The position numbers and the translations under genes are program-made. 64,000 nt of DNA from Bacteroidales bacterium. Its GTDB lineage: Bacteria; Bacteroidota; Bacteroidia; Bacteroidales; Paludibacteraceae. This document shows positions 1-10,065 of the stretch, in pieces. Within the stretch, counting starts at the first letter, position 1. Each line of letters starts with the position of its first letter. Under the pieces are notes generated by a model that was given only the letters and a program-made list of their open reading frames with translations, was not told the DNA's origin and searched no databases. The stretch lies in assembly GCA_015061115.1 (NCBI GenBank), contig SUXE01000001.1, forward strand, positions 372,001 through 436,000, read 5' to 3'.

Positions 1-3000
1 CTTCTGATGGGACAAATCGTATTGTTAATGAGTTTGAGTTTAATTCTACGCCTGAGTATAATTGTATTGGTGGACTTTATTCGGATATATCATTAGGACA
101 ATATATGTCAAATGATTCGGTACATTGTCTGCTGAATAGTACTTTTACTTCTGGCAAAGTCCCTTTTTATTATTATTCACATGAAGAAGATAAAGGGTAT
201 CTGCTTGATAATGAATCTGCTTTGTCAAAGAATTTTGATCCTGCATTTTTACAGAAACCAGGATACTATCCATATCTTCCACTCAATGATGATATAGCAA
301 AACTTGCGTCTCTTCCAATTATAGTGTCTGATGGAGAACGTCTTGACAGTATCGCTTCTGGATTCTCATGTGGAATGATAGACGGTGTCGAATGGAAATC
401 GGAGAAAGGAACCTTTGAGGTTTCTGAAGATGGTGTAGCTACAATCCTAAGATCTGGAGATGATGTTATTTACGGAATCCTTGGAGATGCTATTATTTCT
501 CGTTCCATAAAAGTATATATGAATAAAAATGTGTTTGGAGGAGGTAAAGGTACTGCCGAAGAACCATATTTACTTAAAAGTGTTGCGCACCTTGAGGAGT
601 TAAGAGATTCTCTTGAAACTGTTGAAGGTTGGTCGCAAGACAAATATTTCAGAGTCGCTGCGCATATTGGAGACCTTGATTTCGCTCTGTCTACCACTCG
701 TCAGTCTAGTTTTATGGGTCATCTGGATGGAGATGGTTACACTATAAAAATGGATATTGCTAATTCAGATGCCGACGCCGCTTTGTTTGTCTTCTCGGAA
801 AATGCGTCAATTCATGACTTGCAGACTTCAGGATCTGTAGTTGGAAAGGATTTGGCTGCAGGTGTTTGTGCTGTTGCATATAATTGTGATATCTACAATT
901 GTTATAATAGTGCAAAAATCTCTGCTTCTATTGCTGGAGGAGTGATAGCGTATTCGGATGGTGGCAATTTATACGGTTTGTGTAATTCTGGTTCAATTAC
1001 CGCAACTACAATTGCTGGTGGTGTGATTGGAAATGCTACAGAGATCGAAAATGAGTTCCGTATTTCGGATTTGATTAACTCTGGATATGTAACTGGATAT
1101 AAAGCTGCGGGTTTGATTGGTGACGCAGAAAGAATATCTGCAAGTTATACATTCAAGAGATTGATTAATTATGGTAGTGTATATGGTACATTGGAAGCGT
1201 ATCCGTATATATCTTCATCTAATTTCTCAGGTTATTCATATTCCGACTGTCATTACGACATCCAGATTACACGAAATGGCAAGTGTCTGACAGATGGGTT
1301 TGACGGAGCTGCAATAGGACAGAATATAATCCCAACGACTTCGTCTGATTTGGAATATGAACTGTATTCAGATGATGTGACGGCTGTTTATGTTCCGTCT
1401 TTTGTCAAAGAAATGCGTAATTCCGAGTTGCTAGGAATATTGCCTACATTTGAAAATGAGGAATTGTCCGCATACGTTCAAACATCACCTTTGCTTCTTA
1501 ATACAGGTCAGCTGGTACTCCGAAAAATTGGTCTTGCTGAAGAATACCATAAGTTGTCTGATTTGATATCATCTAATGATGAACCTGCTATACTTTCACA
1601 AAGATCGGAATTCGGAGATGAGCGTGAAACGTACATCATAATTGCACCTATCCCGTTCAGTAATGGAGATGGCTCGGCTGATAATCCTTTTTTGATCAAT
1701 GGCTTGGAAGACCTAAAATCACTTGCCGATTTGATTGAGGCAAACAAAGTGACAGATAAATATTATGTGACTTCAAAGACAAATAACTGGTCGTACAACA
1801 AGTATTTCAAATTGACTGAAGATATCTTGGGCGACGGTACCGCATCTACAATAGTTACAAAAGCAATAGCCAGTGAGGAAAATCCGTTCCAAGGAGTTTT
1901 TGATGGAGGTTGCCACACAATAAAAGTTTCAATTAATAACAGGAATGAAAACAATCAGGCATTGTTCGCAAAAATAGAGTCTGGAGCTGTTATTGAAAAT
2001 CTGATTGTTACTGGTGTGGTAAACGGAAAAATGTATGTTTCTGGCGTTGTAGCGTGTGCGACTGCTGACCGCGATGGTGCAGAACCTATCATTCGCAATG
2101 TTATAAATAATGTAAATGTGACTTCTTCATATGATTGCGTCGGTGGTATTTGTGGAAAGTCGAGTGCACGTATAGAGGATTGCGCAAACGCGGGAAACAT
2201 TTTGATTACTATTGACTCCAATCCTTATTACACAGGAGGAATTGTAGGCTCCACCACATCTGATGTGCTTCGTTGTATGAATATTGGCTCAATACACGGA
2301 CACAGAAGAATCGGAGGAATTTGTGGTGGTGCTATGAATGAAAAATCGAAAAAATTGATTAAGGATTGTGTCAACTATGGTATGGTTTATTCGCAATGTC
2401 CTCCGTCTGCAGATTTCACTTGCATTGGTGGTATAGTTGGTTCTGCGGATAATTATGATGTTGAGACTTCGTTGAATCTTAATAGTATATCATGCCGTAA
2501 TGAAATTTATGTCGACGCGATAGCCGGAAGTGTAAAAGGAGAGGTTAATGGTTGCTATTATGACAAGCAGGTATCTGTGTTGCCAAGCAAATATGGTACC
2601 GGTTTGTTGACTTCAGAGATGGTTAACCAGTCTGTTGAAGGATTCAATAATAATGCTGGAATGTATCCTACTTTGAAAACTTCATTCTGTGATGATAAAT
2701 TGTCAGCCTTGGCATCTTCTTCTTTGATGCTTTTTGAAAGTGATGACAAAACTGCTTTTGATGATGTAACAAAGATGATGAATTATGGTGATGTGAATGT
2801 CGCCAATTCAGATATCAAATGGACTGGGAAGAAAAAAGTAGTAGAGATTGTCAGAAGTGAGGATGGCTTCGTAGTTAAACCTTTAGTTGTCGGCACGGAT
2901 ACGTTGACAGCCTCTTATGGTATATATTCAAAGCAGATGTCTGTTGATATATATTGCATACCTGTTCGAATTGATACTACAATTTCTGGTTGTCAGATGG

Positions 3001-5591
3001 TTTCTGTTCGCAAGAGCGACGGCTCGGAAATTGTCTGCACTAACGACACTGTGTTTACAGAGGTCTACCCAAGAGAAAATTCTATTTGTGATAGCACAAT
3101 CAAATATATTGTGAAAATCAACAAATTGACGGATTATTCTATTGATACTGTCCTCTGTGGAAAGAATGTGCTGTCTGGAGCTGTTTACCGTGGAAAGAAT
3201 TATACTAACACTGAATATCTAACACTGAAAGATACGATAGGTTGTGATTCTGCTATCACAGCAAGATTGAGAGTTGTGATCCCACGCGTCGATTCTGTTT
3301 ATTATAATTCAGGATGTGATTCTGTATTCTGTGAGGTAGACGGTAAATATCATCATGAGACGGTAAGCTTCTATGATACGCTCAAATCTTCTGTATGTGA
3401 TTGCGATAGTATCATTATCAAAGTGAATTTGAATGTGACAAACAGTGACGCTTATGAGTTTGATGAGGTTTACCTTGATTCATTTGAAATCGGAGGTAAG
3501 AAACTGAAGGGTGGGGAGTCTTTGACTGTTTACGACACTTTGGTTACAAAGAATGGCTGCGACAGTATAGTAAAAAAGAATATTTACGTATATGACCGCG
3601 TCTACAAGATGGATACAGTGATTTATGCATGTGATTTCTATCTTGATAATGTGAACTTTAAGAAGATCACTCACGACACTGTTTTGGTAGAGCAGTTGAG
3701 TGAGACTTTGCATGGTATCACTGTCGATGGATATTATCTGCAGAAACGTGATGTCAGAATCACGCACAACACATCAGCCGATACGACTAGATTGCCAGAG
3801 GAGTATTATTGCCAGCGCTATATGCTAACCCAGAATGTTGATGGAGTTGAACATGTGATAGGTACTGTCACTCGTGATACTGTGGTCTACATAAACATTC
3901 CACGCGACAAGAAGTGTGATAGTGTGTCTGTCCGCACAATCCATATCTTCCCAGAGGCTGTTAAGGATACTGTGGAGATACCTAATTGTGGTGATTATTA
4001 CGATGAATTGCTTGATACCACATTCACTTCAACTCAGGATTACATCATTCGCAAGAAGTACCACAATTCACAATGTGACTGTGACAGCTCTATTTCTGTG
4101 AGACATTACACAATCCGAACAACAAAGATGGATACTGTTGATCTTCAAGATTGCAGTGAGGTCCAGTATACATTCCATGGTAACAGCACACCTACAACAT
4201 TCACTTCAAGTGTTGATACAGTAGAGGTGATACATTATATATCCGAGCCGGTATGTGACAGTGTTATCAGATATATCCATATTGCTGTTGCCAATCCTAT
4301 TTATGATACTGTCAGTAGAACCACTTGTGGAGACTCTATTATGTATGATGGCAAGGTATATTGGGCAAGTGATGGTGATTACCAAAAGACAATACCATAT
4401 CAGTCAGCTGACGGATGTGACAGTTTGATCCGCTATTTTGATTTCCGCTTTGTCGATACGATTGTCGATACATTGCCGACTAAGTATGGTTGTGATTCAT
4501 TTTTCTGTGAATTAACAAAGAAAACATATTATGAGAATCATATAGTAAGTGAGGTTGTAGGTAAGACTGCTCAGGGATGCGATATTGTCAATGTTCAGTC
4601 CATTGTTGTTTTACATCCTACAAGCAGAGATACTGTTGTAAGCCAATGTGAGTTTGTGGAATTCGATGGTGAGATCTACTATAATGATACAACAATCCAA
4701 CTCAATTTGAAGAGCACATTGTGTGATTGCGACAGCACAGTAAATGTTAAAATTGTGATATTGCCACGTATTGAGACTCCAACAATCTGTTTGTCTGATT
4801 GTGACAGTGTTGTTATCAACGACCCTGACAATGGAACGGTTGTATTCAAAGAAGACGTGGATGATTATCAATGTATTTATAAAAAAACGCATTATATCGC
4901 AGGAAAAGAGTATATTTGCGACAGTATTGTGCATTACAGTGTCCATGTGAAGAAACCGACATACAATTCTGTCGTTTATACAGGAGAAAGTTCGGTTGTC
5001 TATGGTGGTGTGACATATCGTCGTAGCCAGGTGTTTAGAGATACTTTGGTAAATGCGGAAGGCTGTGATTCATTTGTTGAGATTAAGATTGTGGTGGAGA
5101 AGGATTTAGGTTATCCGGTCATCGTGGATAAGTTTGGCTACGCTTTGTTCTGCAACAACAATATCGGTAAAGTGAAGTTTGCTACATACCAATGGTATAA
5201 GGATGGAGTGGCAATTACAGGTGCAACCAAAGAGTATTATGAAGAAAAGAAGGGAGAAAAATTGAATGGTTGCTACCATGTGGAGGTCACATCGACATCA
5301 GGAAGAGAGTATGTGTCTGAGACTTATTGCGTCGACAAGGATAGAGAATTGAAGGTGTATCCTAATCCAGTGTCACCGGATGGAATACTGACAATCGACT
5401 ATCCGTTTACAGAAGATGAAAAGAAGAATCTTAGAGTTGAGGTATACGATGCGATGGGTAATATGGTGAGAGATTTTATTCCGAAGTCGTATCCGATCCA
5501 TTTGGATGCCAATTTAGCTGAAGGACATTATTTCGTGTTGATATATGAATCTGATGAGAGAATGTTGGATGCGCGTTTTATTGTGAGATGA
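1..5591 (+). CDS. Giant T9SS-exported repeat protein, 5' end outside window
   Basis: The reading frame is already open at base 3 and has no stop before the first ATG at 105, so the gene begins upstream of the window; 1862 residues are visible. The N-terminal half holds GLUG-like repeats with motifs such as GGVI, GGIVGS and GGICGG followed by NSG or NxG turns. The C-terminal half holds about a dozen repeats of roughly 60-70 residues marked by DTV and GCDSI or CDCDS, rich in paired cysteines. The last ~75 residues (KVYPNPVSPDG, then VYDAMGN and GHYFVLIY) form a type A T9SS C-terminal sorting domain. It is probably a surface or secreted adhesin-like protein; no catalytic domain is recognised. 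The next gene starts 10 bases after the stop, which suggests co-transcription. Confidence 0.88.
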   Translation, partial: SDGTNRIVNEFEFNSTPEYNCIGGLYSDISLGQYMSNDSVHCLLNSTFTSGKVPFYYYSHEEDKGYLLDNESALSKNFDPAFLQKPGYYPYLPLNDDIAKLASLPIIVSDGERLDSIASGFSCGMIDGVEWKSEKGTFEVSEDGVATILRSGDDVIYGILGDAIISRSIKVYMNKNVFGGGKGTAEEPYLLKSVAHLEELRDSLETVEGWSQDKYFRVAAHIGDLDFALSTTRQSSFMGHLDGDGYTIKMDIANSDADAALFVFSENASIHDLQTSGSVVGKDLAAGVCAVAYNCDIYNCYNSAKISASIAGGVIAYSDGGNLYGLCNSGSITATTIAGGVIGNATEIENEFRISDLINSGYVTGYKAAGLIGDAERISASYTFKRLINYGSVYGTLEAYPYISSSNFSGYSYSDCHYDIQITRNGKCLTDGFDGAAIGQNIIPTTSSDLEYELYSDDVTAVYVPSFVKEMRNSELLGILPTFENEELSAYVQTSPLLLNTGQLVLRKIGLAEEYHKLSDLISSNDEPAILSQRSEFGDERETYIIIAPIPFSNGDGSADNPFLINGLEDLKSLADLIEANKVTDKYYVTSKTNNWSYNKYFKLTEDILGDGTASTIVTKAIASEENPFQGVFDGGCHTIKVSINNRNENNQALFAKIESGAVIENLIVTGVVNGKMYVSGVVACATADRDGAEPIIRNVINNVNVTSSYDCVGGICGKSSARIEDCANAGNILITIDSNPYYTGGIVGSTTSDVLRCMNIGSIHGHRRIGGICGGAMNEKSKKLIKDCVNYGMVYSQCPPSADFTCIGGIVGSADNYDVETSLNLNSISCRNEIYVDAIAGSVKGEVNGCYYDKQVSVLPSKYGTGLLTSEMVNQSVEGFNNNAGMYPTLKTSFCDDKLSALASSSLMLFESDDKTAFDDVTKMMNYGDVNVANSDIKWTGKKKVVEIVRSEDGFVVKPLVVGTDTLTASYGIYSKQMSVDIYCIPVRIDTTISGCQMVSVRKSDGSEIVCTNDTVFTEVYPRENSICDSTIKYIVKINKLTDYSIDTVLCGKNVLSGAVYRGKNYTNTEYLTLKDTIGCDSAITARLRVVIPRVDSVYYNSGCDSVFCEVDGKYHHETVSFYDTLKSSVCDCDSIIIKVNLNVTNSDAYEFDEVYLDSFEIGGKKLKGGESLTVYDTLVTKNGCDSIVKKNIYVYDRVYKMDTVIYACDFYLDNVNFKKITHDTVLVEQLSETLHGITVDGYYLQKRDVRITHNTSADTTRLPEEYYCQRYMLTQNVDGVEHVIGTVTRDTVVYINIPRDKKCDSVSVRTIHIFPEAVKDTVEIPNCGDYYDELLDTTFTSTQDYIIRKKYHNSQCDCDSSISVRHYTIRTTKMDTVDLQDCSEVQYTFHGNSTPTTFTSSVDTVEVIHYISEPVCDSVIRYIHIAVANPIYDTVSRTTCGDSIMYDGKVYWASDGDYQKTIPYQSADGCDSLIRYFDFRFVDTIVDTLPTKYGCDSFFCELTKKTYYENHIVSEVVGKTAQGCDIVNVQSIVVLHPTSRDTVVSQCEFVEFDGEIYYNDTTIQLNLKSTLCDCDSTVNVKIVILPRIETPTICLSDCDSVVINDPDNGTVVFKEDVDDYQCIYKKTHYIAGKEYICDSIVHYSVHVKKPTYNSVVYTGESSVVYGGVTYRRSQVFRDTLVNAEGCDSFVEIKIVVEKDLGYPVIVDKFGYALFCNNNIGKVKFATYQWYKDGVAITGATKEYYEEKKGEKLNGCYHVEVTSTSGREYVSETYCVDKDRELKVYPNPVSPDGILTIDYPFTEDEKKNLRVEVYDAMGNMVRDFIPKSYPIHLDANLAEGHYFVLIYESDERMLDARFIVR

Positions 5592-5601
5592 TAGTGAAAG
5601 T

Positions 5602-6825
5602 ATGACTATGGGACTACAAAATATAATAAGAGGATTTAGATGCGTTATCGCATTAGCGATTGCAGCGGTGAGTAGTACGACTCTATCCGTTGCAGCTGGA
5701 AAGTCTGCCGTAAAGAAAACGTTTGTTGACAGTTTGATTTTCAATTATGAGAATTCGATCTGGGGAAAGAACCCTGCAGTTCCTCTTGAACCATTAGGTC
5801 AGACAGAACAGTCTACTTTGAAGGATTTGTCTTACTACGGAGTGTTTGAGGATGCTCCTTTGCTGTCGACAGACCGTACTATATTTGTCGATTCCACATA
5901 TAAAGTGCAGCTTCACACAACTAAGCGTGAAGTGCTGCAGGAAAAAGATGAGTCTCATTCCCACGTCGGCTTAGGAATGACTTTTGGTCCTACATGGATG
6001 ACCTATAACTCTGAAATGGGAGCAGGCAAAGTCTCTATGTCTCCAGGAGTTCATGTTATGTACGACTATTATCTCAACCATAATTGGGGATTCATGATCG
6101 GAATCAATTTCTCATTCACTACAGGTACATTCGTAGGAAACGATTATTATGATGAGTACAGTTACGTGGATTATGAAGGCGATAAGTTGAATTTCAAATA
6201 CAAAGTTGGAGAGATTGAAGAGATAAACAAACTTGTGTTGCTTGATGTCCCAGTAGCTTTGTCGTATGCGGCAGGCAATCTGTTCGGTCATGCCGGTTTG
6301 AAGATCGGAGTACCGATCAAACTAAAATACGACCAGACATTGAAGGATTGTGATTTTACTTGTGAAATTCCAGCGTACAATACAACTATGAATCATGGTC
6401 TGGCTCTTGGATTGAATGACAATGAGAAACATTTTGATGGACAGTTCACAAGCTCACCTATCATGATGATGTTTACTCTTGATGCCGGCTACCGTTTCCA
6501 GATAAATAAAATGTTCAGTATCAATGCTGGAGTATTTTTTGACAAGGCATTGTATAGAATCAAATTTAAGGCGGATTCAGATGAGGATAATATCCAGTAT
6601 GCAAAGAATAAAGATGTGTATGATTTCTTGAAAACCTCAAATCCGAAAGATCAGAGTGAACTCCCTGCATATTTGATTCAATCGAGTGTGTTGAGTGGAC
6701 AGAAGATCTCGACAAAGCAAAGAATCGCTGAAGGTTTGGGTTATACAAATTTCGGTTTCAAGTTGACATTCACATTTGACCGATACGGAAAGGATTTTTA
6801 TCCGTCGGATGAGAAAGAAGAATAA
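5602..6825 (+). CDS. Outer-membrane beta-barrel protein paired with the giant T9SS protein
   Basis: 407 residues. An N-terminal hydrophobic segment (about residues 8-31, ending SVAAG) looks like a signal peptide. A linker of about 80 residues follows. From about residue 120 there are alternating amphipathic strands (GLGMTFGPTWM, GFMIGINFSF, LFGHAGLKIGV, FSINAGVFFD) with a final strand NFGFKLTFTFDRYG, typical of Bacteroidetes PorT/OmpA-like barrels. ATG 5602 and ATG 5608 are both possible starts. It lies 10 bases behind the giant protein gene. T9SS adhesins of the SprB type are often paired with a PorP/SprF-like membrane protein, so an anchoring or export role is an inference; sequence membership in that family was not established. 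Confidence 0.7.
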   Translation: MTMGLQNIIRGFRCVIALAIAAVSSTTLSVAAGKSAVKKTFVDSLIFNYENSIWGKNPAVPLEPLGQTEQSTLKDLSYYGVFEDAPLLSTDRTIFVDSTYKVQLHTTKREVLQEKDESHSHVGLGMTFGPTWMTYNSEMGAGKVSMSPGVHVMYDYYLNHNWGFMIGINFSFTTGTFVGNDYYDEYSYVDYEGDKLNFKYKVGEIEEINKLVLLDVPVALSYAAGNLFGHAGLKIGVPIKLKYDQTLKDCDFTCEIPAYNTTMNHGLALGLNDNEKHFDGQFTSSPIMMMFTLDAGYRFQINKMFSINAGVFFDKALYRIKFKADSDEDNIQYAKNKDVYDFLKTSNPKDQSELPAYLIQSSVLSGQKISTKQRIAEGLGYTNFGFKLTFTFDRYGKDFYPSDEKEE

Positions 6826-6847
6826 TTTGAGTTAGAATACTTTTTAT

Positions 6848-7234
6848 ATGAATTTGAAAGAGGGAAAAGGAGTCGCATTCGACTATCTTGAGCAGTATGG
6901 AGCAGTTTTTATAGTCGGCACGATGACAGATTCTGAGTGTTCGGAGGAGATGAAATTGGCAGCTGAAAAGTATAAGGATGTCAAGGATCTTTTCGACAAG
7001 ATAGAGAGTGATACACCATGTGGCGCTCAATGTGGAAAGGGTTACCTTTTCTATGTTCCGACAACCAATAAAAGTTTGACAGTTGAATCTATGATTAGGG
7101 AAGCGACGGGAATATTGTCTGAGATAGGTATCCATAATTTGGTTGTCAAAGTGTTTGGTGAAACGGACAAAGATGTTGTGAAGAAAGCACTTGAGTCAAG
7201 AGAGAGTCTTGAGGATGTGTTGTTTATCGGATGA
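6848..7234 (+). CDS. Hypothetical 128-residue soluble protein with CGAQCG motif
   Basis: Not recognised. The protein has no signal peptide or membrane segment and appears to be a small alpha/beta protein. Residues near 57-63 read PCGAQCG, a close cysteine pair that could bind metal or be redox active. It follows the barrel gene by 22 bases and is followed by a hairpin at 7257-7280, so it probably ends that operon. Confidence 0.7.
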   Translation: MNLKEGKGVAFDYLEQYGAVFIVGTMTDSECSEEMKLAAEKYKDVKDLFDKIESDTPCGAQCGKGYLFYVPTTNKSLTVESMIREATGILSEIGIHNLVVKVFGETDKDVVKKALESRESLEDVLFIG

Positions 7235-7256
7235 AGTTGATTTTCATTGTATATGA

Positions 7257-7286
7257 GGGGACGTTGCATGCAACGTCTCTTTTGCT
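7257..7286 (+). terminator. Palindromic hairpin with T-rich tail
   Basis: A perfect palindrome ACGTTGCATGCAACGT (7261-7276), flanked by GGG and CTC, is followed by CTCTTTTGCTTT. It sits between the 128-residue gene and the serB promoter, so it fits a rho-independent terminator. Its arms belong to the GACG...CGTC hairpin family seen elsewhere in the window. Confidence 0.55.
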
Positions 7287-7316
7287 TTCAAGATTCCCCT
7301 TTTTTCATTACTTTTG
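7281..7316 (+). promoter_or_regulatory. Predicted sigma-ABfr promoter of serB
   Basis: TACTTTTG at 7309-7316 matches the Bacteroidota -7 box TAnnTTTG, and TTTG at 7281-7284 is a possible -33 element with rather long spacing (24). Transcription would begin near 7323, after the upstream ATG candidates of the serB frame. This supports the TTG start at 7343. Confidence 0.5.
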
Positions 7317-7342
7317 TACAGAAACAAATAAATGCGCATATT

Positions 7343-8560
7343 TTGGAAACTAAAGAGATAATTTTGGCATCCATCTCAGGCCCAGATCGTCCGGGTCTGA
7401 CTTCTAAGATGACGAGTATATTGGCTCGTTATGGAGCCACAATTCTGGATATCGGTCAGGCTGATATCCACAACACATTGTCGCTTGGTATTTTGTTTTC
7501 AAGCGACCAGCAGGTGTCAGGATTTATTTTGAAGGAGATGTTGTTTTCTGCATCGTCTCTTGGTATAAATGTCCGTTTCGACACTATCAGCGAGAAAGCC
7601 TATTCCGATTGGGTCAGCCTTCAGGGAAAAAATCGTTATATCATCACAATGCTTGGCCGTGATATTTCGGCTGATTTGCTTGCGAATGTCTCGGGAGCGT
7701 TGAGTGATCAGGGATTGAACATTGATTCCATCACTCGTCTTTCTGGACGTATTCCATTGGAAGGTGTTGAGAATTCCACAGCTAAAGCCTCTGTTGAGAT
7801 GTCTGTGCGTGGCACGCCGAAAGACAAAGCCGCTCTTCAGTCGCTTTTCCTTCAAATGTCCAGCAATTTAGGTTATGATATCTCTTTCCAGGAAGACAAT
7901 ATTTTCCGTCGTAACCGCCGTCTTGTTTGTTTTGATATGGATTCCACTCTTATCAAGACTGAGGTTATAGACGAACTTGCTATGCGTGCTGGTGTTGGTG
8001 ACGAGGTGAAAGCCATCACTGAGAGTGCTATGCGTGGTGAGATTGATTTCTGCGAGAGCTTCCGACGTCGTGTGAGCCTGTTGAAGGGCTTGGATGAGAG
8101 CGTGATGATTGATATCGCTGAACATCTTCCAATTATGGATGGTGCTGAGCGTGCTTTGCGTATGTTGAAGAAGTTCGGATTCAAGATTGCGATCCTTTCC
8201 GGAGGTTTCACATATTTCGGCAACTATCTGAAGAAACAGTTCGATTTGGATTATGTGTATGCCAATGAATTGGAGATTGTGGATGGCAAACTTACTGGCC
8301 GTCATCTTGGTGATATTGTCGACGGAAAGAGAAAAGCCGATCTGTTGCGTCTGATCGCTCAGGTTGAGGGACTTGATCTTCAGCAGGTTATCGCTGTAGG
8401 CGACGGTGCGAACGACCTTCCGATGCTTTCTTTGGCAGGATTGGGTGTCGCATTCCATGCAAAACCAAAGGTTAAGGAGAATGCCAAGCAGTCGTTGTCT
8501 AATTTCGGTTTGGATGGCTTGCTTTATCTTCTTGGTTTCAAGGATTCATATATGGAATAA
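7343..8560 (+). CDS. serB: Phosphoserine phosphatase with N-terminal ACT domains
   Basis: Catalyses the last step of serine synthesis, phosphoserine to serine. Two ACT-like regions fill the N-terminal half (the first includes SGPDRPGLT and LDIGQAD). A HAD hydrolase domain follows with motif I FDMDSTLI (nucleophile Asp about residue 198), motif II LSGG, and motif III/IV VGDGANDLPM. The open frame reaches back to ATG 7247, but that part crosses the hairpin and the -7 box at 7309. TTG 7343 gives a 405-residue protein beginning METKEIILASISG, close to the usual length for this family. truA follows after 14 bases. Confidence 0.9.
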   Translation: METKEIILASISGPDRPGLTSKMTSILARYGATILDIGQADIHNTLSLGILFSSDQQVSGFILKEMLFSASSLGINVRFDTISEKAYSDWVSLQGKNRYIITMLGRDISADLLANVSGALSDQGLNIDSITRLSGRIPLEGVENSTAKASVEMSVRGTPKDKAALQSLFLQMSSNLGYDISFQEDNIFRRNRRLVCFDMDSTLIKTEVIDELAMRAGVGDEVKAITESAMRGEIDFCESFRRRVSLLKGLDESVMIDIAEHLPIMDGAERALRMLKKFGFKIAILSGGFTYFGNYLKKQFDLDYVYANELEIVDGKLTGRHLGDIVDGKRKADLLRLIAQVEGLDLQQVIAVGDGANDLPMLSLAGLGVAFHAKPKVKENAKQSLSNFGLDGLLYLLGFKDSYME

Positions 8561-8574
8561 ATAGGGTAGAGAGA

Positions 8575-9303
8575 ATGCGTTATCTGATCACATTTTCATA
8601 TCTCGGCACAAATTATCATGGATGGCAGATTCAGCCGAATGGAAATACAGTACAGGAGGAACTGAACAAAGCACTCTCTGTATTATGTCGTGAGGAGATC
8701 TCCACCACAGGAGCCGGTCGCACCGACACAGGAGTGCACGCGCGTATGATGACCGCTCATTTTGATGTGAATAATCCTATAGCAGACGGTGCACAGTTTG
8801 TCTACCGCATCAACAAACTGTTGCCTAAAGACATTTCCGTCTCCGGAATAAAGGAGGTTGACGGAGAGTTTTCCGCAAGATTCTCTGCTACAGAACGCAC
8901 TTATCGCTACTATATTACCAAAGATAAAAATCCATTCACGCTTGACGTAGTGGCGTATATCAATTTCGACCTTGATATAGAGTTGATGAATAAAGCCGCG
9001 TCGTCGCTCTTTGAATATGAGGATTTCACTAGTTTCAGCAAGGTGAACACAGATACCAAGACAAATATCTGCAAGATTACCCATGCGGAATGGAAAATGG
9101 AAGGGAACATCCTCGTTTTCACAATTTCCGCGAACAGATTTCTGCGCAATATGGTGCGTGCGATCGTCGGCACGTTAATCGACGTGGGCAGAAAGAAGAT
9201 TTCGGTCGCTGATTTCCGAAAGATCATTGAGAGTAAAGACAGGTGCAAAGCATCTACATCAGCCCCTGCCTGCGGTCTGTTTTTGGAAGACATCAAGTAC
9301 TAA
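8575..9303 (+). CDS. truA: tRNA pseudouridine(38-40) synthase TruA
   Basis: Converts uridines 38-40 in the tRNA anticodon stem-loop to pseudouridine. At 242 residues the length is normal. Residues 46-56 carry the family signature GAGRTDTGVHA with catalytic Asp51; the N-terminal GTNYHGWQ and the later FLRNMVR segment are also diagnostic. It is probably translated from the serB transcript, the gap being only 14 bases. Confidence 0.95.
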   Translation: MRYLITFSYLGTNYHGWQIQPNGNTVQEELNKALSVLCREEISTTGAGRTDTGVHARMMTAHFDVNNPIADGAQFVYRINKLLPKDISVSGIKEVDGEFSARFSATERTYRYYITKDKNPFTLDVVAYINFDLDIELMNKAASSLFEYEDFTSFSKVNTDTKTNICKITHAEWKMEGNILVFTISANRFLRNMVRAIVGTLIDVGRKKISVADFRKIIESKDRCKASTSAPACGLFLEDIKY

Positions 9304-9355
9304 TGCTGAATGCAGGATTTAGCATTTCGCATTTATAATTTATAATTTCTATTTT

Positions 9356-10042
9356 ATGATTGAGACATTATTGCAGACCGATTACAGTCTGATGGAGACG
9401 TTGAATTTACCAGCTTACCACACATTGTCGTGGGATACATTTTTCTTCAATGTGTCGAAGATAGGAATTTGGTTTCCACCAGTGTTGTATATGCTTTGGG
9501 TGATTTTCCGCACAAAGAAAAAAGAGGGTTGGCTGATTTTGATAGGCATCGTTCTTGTCTTCCTGTTGACAGACCGAATCACATCTGGATTGATGAAACC
9601 ATTCTTTGCGCGTCTGCGTCCGAGTCATGATCCGAACATCATGGATCATCTTTCATATGCTTTCAATTATACAGGTGGCAGATATGGTTTCCCGTCGTCG
9701 CATGCAGGAAATTCATTTGCTATTGCGACGTTTCTCTCTTTGCTGTTCCGCAATAAATTTCTTACGATAACAGTCGCGATGTGGGCTTTGTTGTGCTCTT
9801 ATTCACGTATTTATTTAGGAGTCCATTTCCCAGGCGACATTCTTGTTGGAACATTATGCGGTATATTGCTTGGCTGGCTATCGTATAAGATAGTGGAATA
9901 TCTTAAGAAAAAATTACCGCAATATACGTGTGATGAAAAATTCAGGATCTCACATATACACACATTATGTTATATTATGCTTATTGAGATTGCCATTATC
10001 GGTATAGTTAGTGGAGTGGTGACGAGCTATGTGCCACAGTGA
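9356..10042 (+). CDS. PAP2-family membrane phosphatase (undecaprenyl pyrophosphatase-like)
   Basis: 228 residues with about six transmembrane helices. The three acid-phosphatase motifs are present in order: KPFFARLRPSH, then PSSHAGNSF, then SRIYLGVHFPGD. The family removes phosphate from membrane lipids; in Bacteroidetes such short proteins are usually predicted to recycle undecaprenyl pyrophosphate for cell-wall synthesis, but phosphatidylglycerophosphate or lipid A phosphates are alternatives. The 52 bases upstream are an AT-rich stretch with ATTTAGCATTT-type repeats. Confidence 0.88.
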   Translation: MIETLLQTDYSLMETLNLPAYHTLSWDTFFFNVSKIGIWFPPVLYMLWVIFRTKKKEGWLILIGIVLVFLLTDRITSGLMKPFFARLRPSHDPNIMDHLSYAFNYTGGRYGFPSSHAGNSFAIATFLSLLFRNKFLTITVAMWALLCSYSRIYLGVHFPGDILVGTLCGILLGWLSYKIVEYLKKKLPQYTCDEKFRISHIHTLCYIMLIEIAIIGIVSGVVTSYVPQ

Positions 10043-10065
10043 TTAACTGTTATTGATATGTGATT

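Noticed and set aside
7247-7342. Start of serB at ATG 7247
   Set aside because: The extension crosses the palindromic terminator and the -7 box at 7309 and does not resemble SerB; TTG 7343 gives the family N-terminus.
7868-8458. 196-codon minus-strand frame inside serB
   Set aside because: Antisense to clear SerB motifs; no promoter or domain of its own.
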